Assembly (NCBI RefSeq): GCF_934424005.1
Contig: NZ_CAKRXI010000017.1
Span: 1-61,175, forward strand
Length of the DNA stretch: 61,175 bases
Direction: 5' to 3'
From: an uncultured Blautia sp.
GTDB taxonomy: Bacteria; Bacillota; Clostridia; Lachnospirales; Lachnospiraceae
The notes under the pieces were generated by a model, which was not told the origin of the DNA, made no database searches, and saw nothing but the letters and a program-made list of their open reading frames with translations. Position numbers and translations under genes: made by a program. This document shows, in pieces, positions 53,156 through 61,175 of the stretch; within the stretch, counting starts at the first letter, position 1, and each line of letters begins with the position of its first letter.

Positions 53156-53190
53156 GGGTATCATACATCAACAAAGGAGAATTACATATC

Positions 53191-54420
53191 ATGACAATAT
53201 CCATGATAGGCATCGATCATGACAGAGCGCCCGTAGATATCCGGGCTTTGTTTGCGTTTACAAAGAAAAATGCCGGTGAAGCAATGGAAAAACTCAAAGA
53301 GACAGCAGGAATCCATGGCTGTATCATACTTTCAACCTGCAATCGTCTTGAAATTTGGGCAAGCCACGAAGACGACCAGGAACTTTCTCTTTACCAGTGC
53401 CTTTGCCAGCTTAAAAATATACAGGATGATTCTTATGAATCTTATTTTGTTTCAAGAACAGACCGTGAGGCTGCAGAACATCTTTTTTATCTGGCAGGAG
53501 GACTGAAATCTCAGATTCTGGGTGAAGATCAGATCCTGACGCAGATTAAAGATGCACTGAACCTTGCAAGGGAACATTTTACGACAGATAGTACACTGGA
53601 AGTCCTTTTTCGCATGGCTGTTACAGCCGGAAAGAAAATCAAGACAGAAGCACCACTTGCACATGGAAATCCATCGGTTATCCATCAGGCGGTCAGTCAC
53701 CTGAAAGAGCAGGGATATGATATGCATGGAAAAATCTGCATGGTGATCGGAAATGGTGAAATGGGAAAAGTTGCAGCACAGACTTTGCGGGATGCAGGGG
53801 CAAATGTAACGGTAACTGTCCGTCAGTACCGCAGCGGTATGGTAAGTATTCCGATAGGATGCAGCCGCATTCATTATGGAGAACGCATGAACTTTTTGCC
53901 AAACTGCGATATTGTAATCAGTGCGACAGCCAGCCCGAATTTTACTTTGCGGGAAGAATTGTTCCGGGACATTACGATCCGGAAGCCACTTTTGCTTTTG
54001 GATCTTGCGGTTCCGAGAGACATTGAACCATCTCTGGGCAGAAAAGAAAATATTACGTTTTATGATATGGACAGCTTCCATACAGAAAAACTGTCCCCGG
54101 AAGCCAATGAGAGTCTGGTCAGGGCAGCTGCAATCGTAGAAGAACAGATGGCTGAATTTTTTCAGTGGCTGGATGGAAGAGATGTAATTCCGAGAATTCA
54201 GGAGATTAAGGCAGAGGCTGTTCAGGATCTGAATCTCCGTATTGAAAAGATACTCAAAAAGACACCTATGCAGGAAGAAGACAGAGTGCAGCTTCTCGAG
54301 GCAGTGGATACCGCAGCAGGAAAAGTTGTCAATAAAATGATCTTCGGGCTCAGAGACAGCCTGAATCAGGAAGCTTTTCTGGAATGTGTGGCAGGATTGG
54401 AGAAAGTATATGAAGAATAA
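53191..54420 (+). CDS. hemA: Glutamyl-tRNA reductase HemA
   Basis: About 409 residues. Catalytic Cys50 in ILSTCNRLEIWA, GEDQILTQIKDAL, the NADPH fold MVIGNGEMGKVAAQTLRDAGA and the C-terminal dimerisation helices. It starts the C5 route to 5-aminolevulinate from glutamyl-tRNA. Start: ATG at 53191 has GGAG 11 bases upstream and matches the family start; an upstream in-frame ATG at 53065 would translate through hairpin E6 and is rejected. First gene of the hem operon. Confidence 0.96.
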   Translation: MTISMIGIDHDRAPVDIRALFAFTKKNAGEAMEKLKETAGIHGCIILSTCNRLEIWASHEDDQELSLYQCLCQLKNIQDDSYESYFVSRTDREAAEHLFYLAGGLKSQILGEDQILTQIKDALNLAREHFTTDSTLEVLFRMAVTAGKKIKTEAPLAHGNPSVIHQAVSHLKEQGYDMHGKICMVIGNGEMGKVAAQTLRDAGANVTVTVRQYRSGMVSIPIGCSRIHYGERMNFLPNCDIVISATASPNFTLREELFRDITIRKPLLLLDLAVPRDIEPSLGRKENITFYDMDSFHTEKLSPEANESLVRAAAIVEEQMAEFFQWLDGRDVIPRIQEIKAEAVQDLNLRIEKILKKTPMQEEDRVQLLEAVDTAAGKVVNKMIFGLRDSLNQEAFLECVAGLEKVYEE

Positions 54421-54895
54421 ACGATATTTTCCGATGTTTATTGATCTGTCCGATAAAAAGATCGTTGTAGTTGGTGGCGGAAATATTGCGACCAGGAGAA
54501 TAAGGACATTGCTGCAGTTTACAAGAAATATTACGGCAATTGCACCGAAATCGACTATGGAGCTGCAGGAACTTGGCAAAACCGGTTATGTCAATCTGAT
54601 TACACGTCCGGTAAAAAGGTCAGATTTTGATATGGCATATATGGTGATCGCAGCTACAAACGACTGGAAATTAAACGATGAGATATACCGCGTCTGTAAA
54701 GAAGAGGGAATTTATGTCAATGTTGCAGACGATAAGAGTAAATGCGATTTCTATTTCCCGGGTATTTATATGAAAGATGAAGTTGTGATCGGAATTACCG
54801 CCAGTGGCCTGGATCACAGCAGAGCCAAAAAAGTCCGCTTGGCAATTCAGGAAGCAATGGAGGCATCAGATGATACAGACAACAGCGAAGAATAA
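54410..54895 (+). CDS. sirC: Precorrin-2 dehydrogenase (Met8/SirC-like)
   Basis: About 161 residues. NAD fold FPMFIDLSDKKIVVVGGGNIATRRIRTLL, VIAATND, VNVADDKSKCDFYFPGIYMKDEVVIGITASG. It converts precorrin-2 to sirohydrochlorin. The short length leaves little room for the Met8 chelatase/dimerisation tail, so metal insertion may fall to CbiK. Start: ATG at 54410 follows GGAG by eight bases and overlaps hemA by 11 bases. Confidence 0.92.
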   Translation: MKNKRYFPMFIDLSDKKIVVVGGGNIATRRIRTLLQFTRNITAIAPKSTMELQELGKTGYVNLITRPVKRSDFDMAYMVIAATNDWKLNDEIYRVCKEEGIYVNVADDKSKCDFYFPGIYMKDEVVIGITASGLDHSRAKKVRLAIQEAMEASDDTDNSEE

Positions 54896-55808
54896 AGTTA
54901 TTATCGGAAGCAGAGAGAGCCGTCTTGCTGTTTTACAGAGTGAGATGGTACGTGATTACATAAAAGAACAGCATCCGGGACTGGATGTTGAAATTCTTAC
55001 AATGAAAACAACTGGAGACAAAATCCTTGACCGGACACTTGACAAAGTTGGCGGAAAAGGCCTTTTTGTAAAAGAACTGGACAAGGCATTGCTGGAAGGC
55101 AGAACAATGCTGTCTGTGCACAGTCTGAAAGACATGCCGATGGAAGTTCCGGAAGACCTGCCACTGCTTGCTTTTTCCAGAAGAGAGGATCCGAGAGATG
55201 TTCTGGTGCTGCCGGAGGGTGCAGACAGCCTGGATCCTTTGAAACCTCTGGGCTGTTCCAGTCTTCGTCGCACTTTGCAGCTGCAAACAATTTATCCGGA
55301 TATGAAAGTGAAAAGTATCAGGGGAAATCTTCAGACAAGACTGCGTAAGCTGGATGCAGGAGAATATGCGGGGCTGATTCTTGCGGCAGCAGGCCTGAAG
55401 CGTCTGGGCCTGGAAAAAAGAATTCATCGTTATTTTTCAGCAGATGAGATTCTTCCGGCAGCCGGACAGGGGATTCTTGCCGTACAGGGACATAAAGGCC
55501 TGAAATATGAATACCTGAGTGGATATAAGGACGAGGATGCATGGATAGCAGGCACTGCAGAAAGGGCTTTTGTCAGATATCTGGACGGAGGCTGTTCCTC
55601 ACCGGTTGCTGCATTTGGTGTTGTGGAAGGTGAGGAGCTGTTTCTTCGAGGACTTTATTACAGGGAAAAAGATGGCAGATATTTTAAAGACAGTATCCGA
55701 GGACCAAAGACAGAAGCGGCCCGCCTGGGTATGTGTCTGGCCGAACGAATGAAGCGTGAGCATGAAGAACAGGAGAACGACAAATATACAGGAGGAGAGC
55801 CAGTATGA
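54870..55808 (+). CDS. hemC: Porphobilinogen deaminase HemC
   Basis: About 312 residues. IIGSRESRLAVLQSEMV, TMKTTGDKILDRTLDKVGGKGLFVKELD, SVHSLKDMPMEVP, SLRRTLQLQTIYPDMKVKSIRGNLQTRLRKLD and the dipyrromethane-cofactor cysteine in LDGGCSSPVAAFG. It polymerises porphobilinogen to hydroxymethylbilane. Start: ATG at 54870 follows GGAGG by six bases, inside the end of sirC. It overlaps cobA-hemD by four bases. Confidence 0.96.
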   Translation: MIQTTAKNKVIIGSRESRLAVLQSEMVRDYIKEQHPGLDVEILTMKTTGDKILDRTLDKVGGKGLFVKELDKALLEGRTMLSVHSLKDMPMEVPEDLPLLAFSRREDPRDVLVLPEGADSLDPLKPLGCSSLRRTLQLQTIYPDMKVKSIRGNLQTRLRKLDAGEYAGLILAAAGLKRLGLEKRIHRYFSADEILPAAGQGILAVQGHKGLKYEYLSGYKDEDAWIAGTAERAFVRYLDGGCSSPVAAFGVVEGEELFLRGLYYREKDGRYFKDSIRGPKTEAARLGMCLAERMKREHEEQENDKYTGGEPV

Positions 55809-57307
55809 AAAAAGGAAAAGTGTGGCTTGTAGGAGCCGGACCGGGTGATATCGGGCTTTTCACACTGAAAGGTATGGAAGTGCTTCAGCAGGCGGAGGTC
55901 GTGGTATATGACAGCCTGGTGGGGCAGGGAGTCCTTGCAAAAGTGCCGACCACGGCTCGTCTGATCGATGTAGGAAAACGTGCTGATAAGCATACGATGC
56001 CACAGGAACAGATCAATCAGGTATTGCTTGAAGAAGCGCAGAAAGGTCGGCGCGTGGTTCGCCTGAAAGGAGGAGACCCGTTTCTTTTTGGAAGGGGTGG
56101 AGAAGAACTGGAACTTCTGACTGTAAATGGTATTCCCTATGAAATCGTTCCAGGTGTGACTTCATCCATTGCAGTTCCTGCATATAATGGAATTCCGGTA
56201 ACGCACAGGGATTTTTGCTCATCTGTGCATATTATTACCGGACACAGACGTGCCGGAAAGGAATACGATATAGATTTTAAAGCTCTGGTCAATACAAAAG
56301 GAACTCTGGTATTTCTGATGGGTATTGCGGCACTGTCAGATATTTGTCTCGGTTTACTTGAAGCTGGAATGGATCCGGCTATGCCGGCGGCCGTTCTTCA
56401 AAAGGGAACTACGGCAGATCAAAAGAGAGTGGTGGCAACCGTAGCAACTCTGAAGGAGGAAGTAGACCGCCAGGGAATAGAAACACCGGCGATCATTGTT
56501 GTCGGAAAGGTATGCAGACTTGCAGATGAATTTGGCTGGTATGAAAAACTTCCTCTTGCAGGATGGAAAGTTCTTGTAACCCGTCCAAAGGGGCGCAGTT
56601 CACGAACCGCGGAGGAATTGCGTAGAAGGGGCGCGGAAGTTCTGGAACTTCCATCAATTCGAACAGTTCCGCTTGAAGATCAGAGTACACTTGTTCATGC
56701 ATTTGAGGAAATTTCCTCTTACCAGTGGATCGTATTTACCAGTCCGACCGGAGTGGAAATCTTTTTTGATGAGCTGAAAAAAGCACATAAAGATATTCGC
56801 AGTCTGGCAGGAGCACAGATTGCTGCAATCGGTCAGGGCACGGCAAAAGTTCTGGAAGACAGGGGCATTCTTGTTGATCTGATTCCGGAAGTTTATGATG
56901 GCGAATCACTTGGAGAAGCACTGGCAGTGAAACTTCAGGGAGGAGAGAAGATTCTTTTGCCGAGGGCGAGAAAAGGCAATCAGAAGCTTGTAAAGATTCT
57001 TAAGGAACAAGGCGGACAGGTCAGTGATATTCCAACCTATGATACAGTATATGAGAAAAGCAGTCTGATTCATATTGACAGGGAAATTGAAAGTGATTCC
57101 ATAGATTGTGTAGTATTTACAAGCGCATCTACTGTAAAAGGATTTGTAGAGAGTACCGGGCTTTTGGATTACTCCAAAGTTACTGCGGCATGCATTGGAA
57201 AACAGACAAAAGCTGCGGCAGACGATTATGGAATGCAGACATATATGTCAGAAAAAGCAACCATTGATTCGCTTGTAGAACTGGTTGTAAAAATAAAAAA
57301 CAGATAA
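55805..57307 (+). CDS. cobA-hemD: Uroporphyrinogen-III C-methyltransferase / uroporphyrinogen-III synthase fusion (CobA-HemD)
   Basis: 500 residues. Residues 1-~243 are SUMT: VWLVGAGPGDIGLFTLKG, VVYDSLV, VRLKGGDPFLFGRGGEELE, VPGVTSSIAVPAYNGIPVTHR. Residues ~248-500 are HemD: GWKVLVTRPKGRSSRTAEELRRRGAEVLELPSI, WIVFTSPTGVEIFFDEL, AAIGQGTAKVL, VVFTSASTVKGFVE. The chain closes the tetrapyrrole ring and adds two methyl groups to give precorrin-2, channelling flux to sirohaem and corrins. No haem-branch genes (hemE, hemN) are present in the window. Confidence 0.95.
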   Translation: MKKGKVWLVGAGPGDIGLFTLKGMEVLQQAEVVVYDSLVGQGVLAKVPTTARLIDVGKRADKHTMPQEQINQVLLEEAQKGRRVVRLKGGDPFLFGRGGEELELLTVNGIPYEIVPGVTSSIAVPAYNGIPVTHRDFCSSVHIITGHRRAGKEYDIDFKALVNTKGTLVFLMGIAALSDICLGLLEAGMDPAMPAAVLQKGTTADQKRVVATVATLKEEVDRQGIETPAIIVVGKVCRLADEFGWYEKLPLAGWKVLVTRPKGRSSRTAEELRRRGAEVLELPSIRTVPLEDQSTLVHAFEEISSYQWIVFTSPTGVEIFFDELKKAHKDIRSLAGAQIAAIGQGTAKVLEDRGILVDLIPEVYDGESLGEALAVKLQGGEKILLPRARKGNQKLVKILKEQGGQVSDIPTYDTVYEKSSLIHIDREIESDSIDCVVFTSASTVKGFVESTGLLDYSKVTAACIGKQTKAAADDYGMQTYMSEKATIDSLVELVVKIKNR

Positions 57308-57337
57308 GGTAAACAAATAAGGAAGAGGTGCATTAAA

Positions 57338-58321
57338 ATGGATCTGATTCAGAGACCAAGAAGACTTCGTGGAAGTGAAACATTACGTAAAATGGTAAGA
57401 GAAACAAGAATTGATAAATCATCGCTGATCTATCCGCTTTTTGTAAAAGAAGGTACTGGAATCGAAGAGGAAATTCCGTCTATGGAGGGACAGTACCGTT
57501 ACAGTGTGGATCGTCTTCCATATGAACTGGAACGTCTGCAGAAAGCAGGAGTCAGCAGCATCATGCTTTTCGGTATTCCGGATCATAAAGATGAAGTGGG
57601 CAGTGGCGCATATGATGAATACGGAATTGTTCAGAAAGCACTGAGAGAGGCCAGAAGACAGTTCCCGGATCTTTACTATATTACAGATGTATGCATGTGT
57701 GAATATACTTCTCATGGTCATTGTGGTGTGCTCTGCGGACATGAGGTTGAAAATGATGCGACGTTAGATCTGCTTGCAAAGACAGCACTCTCTCATGTAG
57801 AGGCAGGTGCTGATATGGTGGCGCCTTCCGATATGATGGATGGCCGTGTGCGTGCAATCCGTGAGTGCCTGGATAAAGCAGGACATAAAGAAACACCAAT
57901 CATGTCTTATGCGGTCAAATATGCATCGGCTTTTTATGGTCCGTTTCGTGATGCGGCAGGTTCTGCACCATCTTTTGGAGACCGTAAAAGTTACCAGATG
58001 GATTACCATAATCGTCGTGAAGGAATGAAAGAGGCACTGACAGATATTGAAGAAGGTGCAGATATTATTATGATCAAACCGGCAATGTCTTATCTTGATA
58101 TGGTTTCCGAAGTATCAAAAGCAATCAATGTACCGATCGCAGCGTACAGTGTCAGCGGTGAATATGCCATGGTCAAGGCTGCCGCTAAAATGGGCTGGAT
58201 CGATGAAGAAAAAATCGTCTGCGAAATGGCAGCAAGTGCATACAGAGCAGGTGTGAATATATATCTTACCTATTATGCAAAAGAACTTGCACGTTTTATT
58301 GATGAAGGGAGAATTGGATAA
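57338..58321 (+). CDS. hemB: Delta-aminolevulinic acid dehydratase HemB
   Basis: 327 residues. RPRRLRGSETLRKMVRET, LIYPLFV, the zinc cysteines in DVCMCEYTSHGHCGVLCG, and the two Schiff-base lysines in SYAVKYASAFYGPFRDAAGSAP and IIMIKPAMSYLD. It condenses two aminolevulinates to porphobilinogen. AGGAAGAGG precedes the ATG. Its stop overlaps the hemL start (TAATG). Confidence 0.97.
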   Translation: MDLIQRPRRLRGSETLRKMVRETRIDKSSLIYPLFVKEGTGIEEEIPSMEGQYRYSVDRLPYELERLQKAGVSSIMLFGIPDHKDEVGSGAYDEYGIVQKALREARRQFPDLYYITDVCMCEYTSHGHCGVLCGHEVENDATLDLLAKTALSHVEAGADMVAPSDMMDGRVRAIRECLDKAGHKETPIMSYAVKYASAFYGPFRDAAGSAPSFGDRKSYQMDYHNRREGMKEALTDIEEGADIIMIKPAMSYLDMVSEVSKAINVPIAAYSVSGEYAMVKAAAKMGWIDEEKIVCEMAASAYRAGVNIYLTYYAKELARFIDEGRIG

Positions 58322-59595
58322 TGGGAAGATCAGAAGAATTATTTGAACGGGCGGTCAAAAGAATTCCGGGAGGGGTTAACAGTCCGGTAAGAGCTTATGG
58401 TGCAATTGGAATGGCACCGAGATTTATCAAACGTGCGGATGGATGCCATATTTATGATGCAGATGATAACTGTTATGTTGATTATATTGATTCCTGGGGA
58501 CCAATGATCCTTGGACATAATTTTCCGGAAATCCGGGAGGCAGTGGTAAAAGCATGTGCGGAAGGATTGAGTTTTGGATGTGCTACAGAGATTGAAGTGG
58601 AAATGGCAGAATTTATCTGTGAGCATCTTCCACATGTGGAAATGGTACGTATGGTAAATTCCGGTACAGAAGCAGTTATGAGTGCGATCCGTGCAGCCAG
58701 AGGCTATACAGGAAGGGACAAAATCATTAAATTTGCCGGATGTTACCATGGCCACAGTGATGCGCTGCTGGTAAGTGCCGGTTCTGGTGTGATGACGAGT
58801 GGGGTACCAGACAGCGCCGGTGTACCAAAGGGATGTACCCAGGATACGATGACCGCGGTCTATAATGATCTTGACAGTGTAAAAGCTCTTTTGGAGCAGG
58901 CAAAAGGACAGGTTGCAGCGGTGATCGTTGAACCGGTAGCTGCCAACATGGGTGTGGTTGCTCCGAAAAAAGGTTTTCTGGAAGGCCTTCGTACTTTGTG
59001 CGATCAGCATGGAACACTGTTGATCTTTGATGAGGTTATTACAGGATTTCGTCTGGCATTTGGCGGTGCCGCTGAATATTTTGGCGTAACACCGGATATG
59101 GTGACTTACGGCAAGATCATAGGTGCGGGTATGCCGGTGGGAGCATATGGCGGAAGAAGAGATATCATGGAAATGGTTTCTCCTGCAGGTCCGGTATATC
59201 AGGCTGGTACTTTAAGTGGAAATCCGATTGCAATGGCAGCAGGACTTACACAGCTGAAATATCTGTACGAACATCAGGAAGTATATAAGGATCTGGAAGA
59301 AAAAGGCCAGAAACTGTATGGAGGAATTGAAGAGATCCTGAAAGAGGCAGGAAGTGAATATCATGTAAATCATGTTTCTTCTCTGGGAAGCCTGTTTTTT
59401 GCAAAAGAAGAAGTGGTGGATTATACTTCAGCCAAGTCTTCTGATACAAAAGCATTTGCAGATTATTTCCTTGCCATGCTGAAACAGGGAATCCATCTGG
59501 CACCTTCTCAATTTGAAGCAATGTTCCTTTCAACAGCGCATTCCGATGAAGTACTTGAAGATACACTTGCCAAGATCCGAAATTACTTTATGTAA
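58321..59595 (+). CDS. hemL: Glutamate-1-semialdehyde 2,1-aminomutase HemL
   Basis: 424 residues. IPGGVNSPVRAYGAIG, SWGPMILGH, NSGTEAVMSAIRAARGYTGRDKIIKFAGCYHGHSDALLV, FDEVITGFR and the PLP lysine in TYGKIIGAGMPVGAYGG. It makes 5-aminolevulinate from the HemA product. Last gene of the hem operon. Only a small hairpin without a T-run (ACATTC / GAATGT, 59613-59630) follows, so some read-through into the lactonase gene is possible. Confidence 0.97.
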   Translation: MGRSEELFERAVKRIPGGVNSPVRAYGAIGMAPRFIKRADGCHIYDADDNCYVDYIDSWGPMILGHNFPEIREAVVKACAEGLSFGCATEIEVEMAEFICEHLPHVEMVRMVNSGTEAVMSAIRAARGYTGRDKIIKFAGCYHGHSDALLVSAGSGVMTSGVPDSAGVPKGCTQDTMTAVYNDLDSVKALLEQAKGQVAAVIVEPVAANMGVVAPKKGFLEGLRTLCDQHGTLLIFDEVITGFRLAFGGAAEYFGVTPDMVTYGKIIGAGMPVGAYGGRRDIMEMVSPAGPVYQAGTLSGNPIAMAAGLTQLKYLYEHQEVYKDLEEKGQKLYGGIEEILKEAGSEYHVNHVSSLGSLFFAKEEVVDYTSAKSSDTKAFADYFLAMLKQGIHLAPSQFEAMFLSTAHSDEVLEDTLAKIRNYFM

Positions 59596-59634
59596 AGTAC
59601 GTAAGAAAATACACATTCAACAGAGAATGTCAAC

Positions 59635-59663
59635 TTGTTCTTGCAAATGAATTGTGCTATAAT
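59635..59663 (+). promoter_or_regulatory. Promoter of the lactonase gene
   Basis: TTGTTC (59635-59640), 17 bases, TATAAT (59658-59663), about 60 bases before the ATG. Confidence 0.65.
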
Positions 59664-59724
59664 TAGGACACCAAATGCGGATAGAGCTTTCGCACATATT
59701 CATCGAATTTTAGGAGGCAGTATA

Positions 59725-60837
59725 ATGGGGAACAAGAAATATGTGGCCTATGTGGGTACATACACTTATGGTACCAGCAAGGGCATTCAGGTTTATGATG
59801 TAGATGTGGAGAATGGTAAACTGATCGAACGAAGCGAAGTTAAGGTCAGCAATGCATCTCACACAGCAGTTTCCAAAAACGGTAAGTATCTGTATTCTAT
59901 TGAGGACGAGGGTGTTGCGGTATTCAAACGTGACGAGAACGGAGACCTTGTTCGAATTAACAGTGTAGGAATTGACGGCATGAGAGGCTGTTTCCTTGCT
60001 ACAGATGTGGACGGTCGTTATCTTTATGTTGCGGGATATCACGATGGCAAAGTAACGGTTGTACATACACATAAAGATGGAAGTCTTGGCCGTATTATGG
60101 ATGGTGTATTTCATAAAGGACTTGGAAGTGTCGCAGAGCGTAACTTCCGTCCACATGTAAACTGTGTACGTCCGACACCGGATAATAAATATCTTTGTGC
60201 AGTTGACAATGGAATTGATCAGGTTAAGATCTATCGGATCAACAAAAGACGCCATAAACTGGAATTAGTAGATATTCTTCGCTGCCCGAGAGAGAGTGGA
60301 CCAAGAATCATTCGTTTCAGTGCTGATGGAAAGTATGCATATATTCTGTTCGAATTAAGTAATGAGATTAAAGTTTACAGTTATGATGGAAGTGGAAACA
60401 ATCCGGAATTTGAACTTCTGCAGAGTGTTTCTACATTGAGTAAGCAACATGACAAGGATGCGATTCACAATGCGGCTTCCGGTCTGGCACTTGCTCCTGA
60501 TGGCAAACATCTTTTCTGCACAACAGCTGGTGAAAATACAGTCTCCATGTATGAGATTGATGCAGAAACCGGACTTCTGGAGAAAAAGTTCACTCTGCCG
60601 ATCAGCGGTGATTATCCGAAGGACATAGTAATCTTCCCTGATAACCAGCATATTGCTATTGCGAACCATGCAAGTAATACAATCACAACATTCAAAGTGG
60701 ATTATGAGAAGAATATTATTGTGATGAATGATAAACCACATAAAATTGAAACTCCAAACAGTATTCATATGTGGCCGGTACCACAGGACTTTGATGCTGT
60801 CGAACCTTTAGCTGATGCAGAAGATGAGCAGGAGTGA
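59725..60837 (+). CDS. Lactonase-family seven-bladed beta-propeller (6-phosphogluconolactonase-like)
   Basis: About 370 residues made of repeated propeller blades: YVAYVGTYTYGTSKGIQVYDVDVENGKL, HTAVSKNGKYLYSIEDEGVAVF, RPHVNCVRPTPDNKYLCAVDNGIDQVKIYRI, PRIIRFSADGKYAYILFELSNEIKVYSYDG, SGLALAPDGKHLFCTTAGENTVSMYEID and IVIFPDNQHIAIANHASNTITTFKVD. The family includes YbhE-type 6-phosphogluconolactonase, but many members have other or unknown substrates. No signal peptide. The acidic tail (DAEDEQE) is of unknown purpose. Start: ATG at 59725 follows AGGAGG; earlier in-frame ATGs overlap the promoter. No pentose-phosphate genes adjoin it. Confidence 0.85.
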   Translation: MGNKKYVAYVGTYTYGTSKGIQVYDVDVENGKLIERSEVKVSNASHTAVSKNGKYLYSIEDEGVAVFKRDENGDLVRINSVGIDGMRGCFLATDVDGRYLYVAGYHDGKVTVVHTHKDGSLGRIMDGVFHKGLGSVAERNFRPHVNCVRPTPDNKYLCAVDNGIDQVKIYRINKRRHKLELVDILRCPRESGPRIIRFSADGKYAYILFELSNEIKVYSYDGSGNNPEFELLQSVSTLSKQHDKDAIHNAASGLALAPDGKHLFCTTAGENTVSMYEIDAETGLLEKKFTLPISGDYPKDIVIFPDNQHIAIANHASNTITTFKVDYEKNIIVMNDKPHKIETPNSIHMWPVPQDFDAVEPLADAEDEQE

Positions 60838-60863
60838 TTTTTCTCATATATATTTGTAAATGC

Positions 60864-60901
60864 AAAAAAGATCCCGCAGTTATGACTGCAGGATCTTTTT
60901 T
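60864..60901 (+). terminator. Terminator after the lactonase gene
   Basis: AAAAAAGATCC and GGATCTTTTTT with inner GCAGT / ACTGC and a four-base loop. The T-run merges into the left arm of hairpin E7. Confidence 0.9.
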
Positions 60902-60944
60902 GTGTAATAGGAAATTACTCCGTAATGTTCCTATTACACAAAAA
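60897..60944. repeat. Strong hairpin E7 after the lactonase terminator
   Basis: The 17-base arms (60897-60913 and 60928-60944; TTTTTGTGTAATAGGAA and its complement) are perfect and continue as ATTAC-TCC-GTAAT at the tip. No T-run follows it on either strand. The left arm shares bases with the terminator at 60864-60901, so the two structures compete. Confidence 0.8.
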
Positions 60945-61080
60945 CGCTCCGCGAGGATGCGACCAGATGCATGAGGAATATGTCTGCTGAAGCAGACTGC
61001 ATCTGGCGCGCAAAGCGTAACAAGTCCCTCAAAGATTGAGGGATTCAGGGAGTTTGAAGCGGACTTGTCCGCTTTGTTCC
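60944..61080. repeat. Composite hairpin element E8
   Basis: 60944-61018: ACGCT...GCG / CGC...AGCGT enclosing CCAGATGCA / TGCATCTGG and GTCTGC-TGAA-GCAGAC. 61021-61067: CAAGTCC / GGACTTG enclosing CCTCAA / TTGAGG; AAGCGGAC-TT-GTCCGCTT overlaps its right side as an alternative stem. No reading frame. With E7 it fills the gap between the lactonase gene and the leftward gene at the window edge. Confidence 0.7.
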
Positions 61081-61104
61081 GTTATAGAAGCAACTCTGTC
61101 TGAT

Positions 61105-61175
61105 TTATTTTGTGTAAAATTTCTGAATATAGTCCAGACGGGAAGTCATATTGGCAAAAAGTGCATCTGTAATTG
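61105..61175 (-). CDS. C-terminal fragment of a minus-strand gene running off the window
   Basis: From a TAA at 61107-61105 the minus-strand frame stays open to the window edge for 22 codons, ending ...DALFANMTSRLDYIQKFYTK. The composition looks like a real helical protein C-terminus, and the position after a hairpin-rich convergent gap fits a gene end. It is too short to identify. Confidence 0.45.
   Translation of the reverse strand, partial: ITDALFANMTSRLDYIQKFYTK

Noticed and set aside
53065..53190. Longer HemA start at the ATG at 53065
   Set aside because: It would start inside the promoter and translate the perfect hairpin; the ATG at 53191 has a ribosome binding site and matches the family start.
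53452..54579. Long open frame on the minus strand inside hemA and sirC (375 codons)
   Set aside because: It is antisense to two well-conserved genes and its composition is unlike a real protein.
60945..61080. tRNA-like cloverleaf in the hairpin cluster
   Set aside because: The stems do not have tRNA lengths and there is no T-loop or anticodon arrangement.

Overview
The window (about 61 kb, moderately low GC, strong AAGGAGG-type ribosome binding sites, several TTG/GTG starts, almost entirely anaerobic chemistry) looks like the chromosome of a strictly anaerobic Clostridia member, most likely a gut Lachnospiraceae. The GGGtGRT protein, oxygen-independent cobalamin route, C5 haem precursor route and Apr-type APS reductase all fit. 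I see no phage, insertion sequence, CRISPR array, tRNA or rRNA.

Layout. 1-8.7 kb: the end of a GGGtGRT gene, then a cell-surface block: a nucleotide-sugar dehydrogenase with an N-terminal XRE DNA-binding domain, four family-2 glycosyltransferases (one with degenerate motifs) and an L,D-transpeptidase. 8.8-20.3 kb: a ten-gene anaerobic corrin operon, cbiD-F-G-H-(JET fusion)-A-B-cobD-cbiP-cbiC. 20.3-22.6 kb: a MocR regulator divergent from a pyridoxal kinase gene. 23.1-28.3 kb: cbiL with an ABC-2 transporter, divergent from a surface protein plus MFS permease, then cbiK. 28.4-47.6 kb: a sulfur-assimilation region (cysK-metY-Rrf2; LacI; rhodanese-TtcA; sulfate ABC transporter plus a cysteine-bearing Rrf2; then metY2-sulfite reductase-TusA-thioredoxin-ThiS/ThiF/JAMM-AprAB-CysDN). 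47.6-53 kb: glycerol use (glpP, glpK, GlpA-like, FAD reductase, DUF1667). 53-59.6 kb: hemA-sirC-hemC-cobA/hemD-hemB-hemL. 59.7-60.8 kb: a lactonase. The window ends in hairpin-rich DNA and the tail of a minus-strand gene.

How it fits together. The hem operon makes uroporphyrinogen III and precorrin-2/sirohydrochlorin. CbiK, CbiL and the cbi operon can take this to cobyric acid and adenosylcobinamide phosphate (lower-ligand and adenosylation genes are not in the window). The same sirohydrochlorin is the precursor of the sirohaem that the sulfite reductase needs. Sulfate is imported, activated by CysDN, reduced by AprAB to sulfite and by the sirohaem enzyme to sulfide.

The most interesting unit is 38.3-44.9 kb. 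A ThiS-like carrier protein ends in Gly-Gly-Gly-Ala-Arg, so its reactive di-glycine end is masked. It is encoded next to an E1-like activating enzyme, a JAMM protease that could remove the mask, TusA, a thioredoxin-like protein, a sulfite reductase and a second O-acetylhomoserine sulfhydrylase. This resembles the protein-thiocarboxylate homocysteine pathway described in Wolinella (HcyS/HcyF/HcyD), here joined to sulfate reduction. Other notable signals are a family of very large imperfect hairpins in intergenic gaps (two of them inside this operon), a shared operator-like motif AACATA-N9-TATGTT ahead of cysK and the sulfate transporter, palindromes at the XRE-dehydrogenase promoter, and terminator hairpins in the glp leader that suggest GlpP antitermination.
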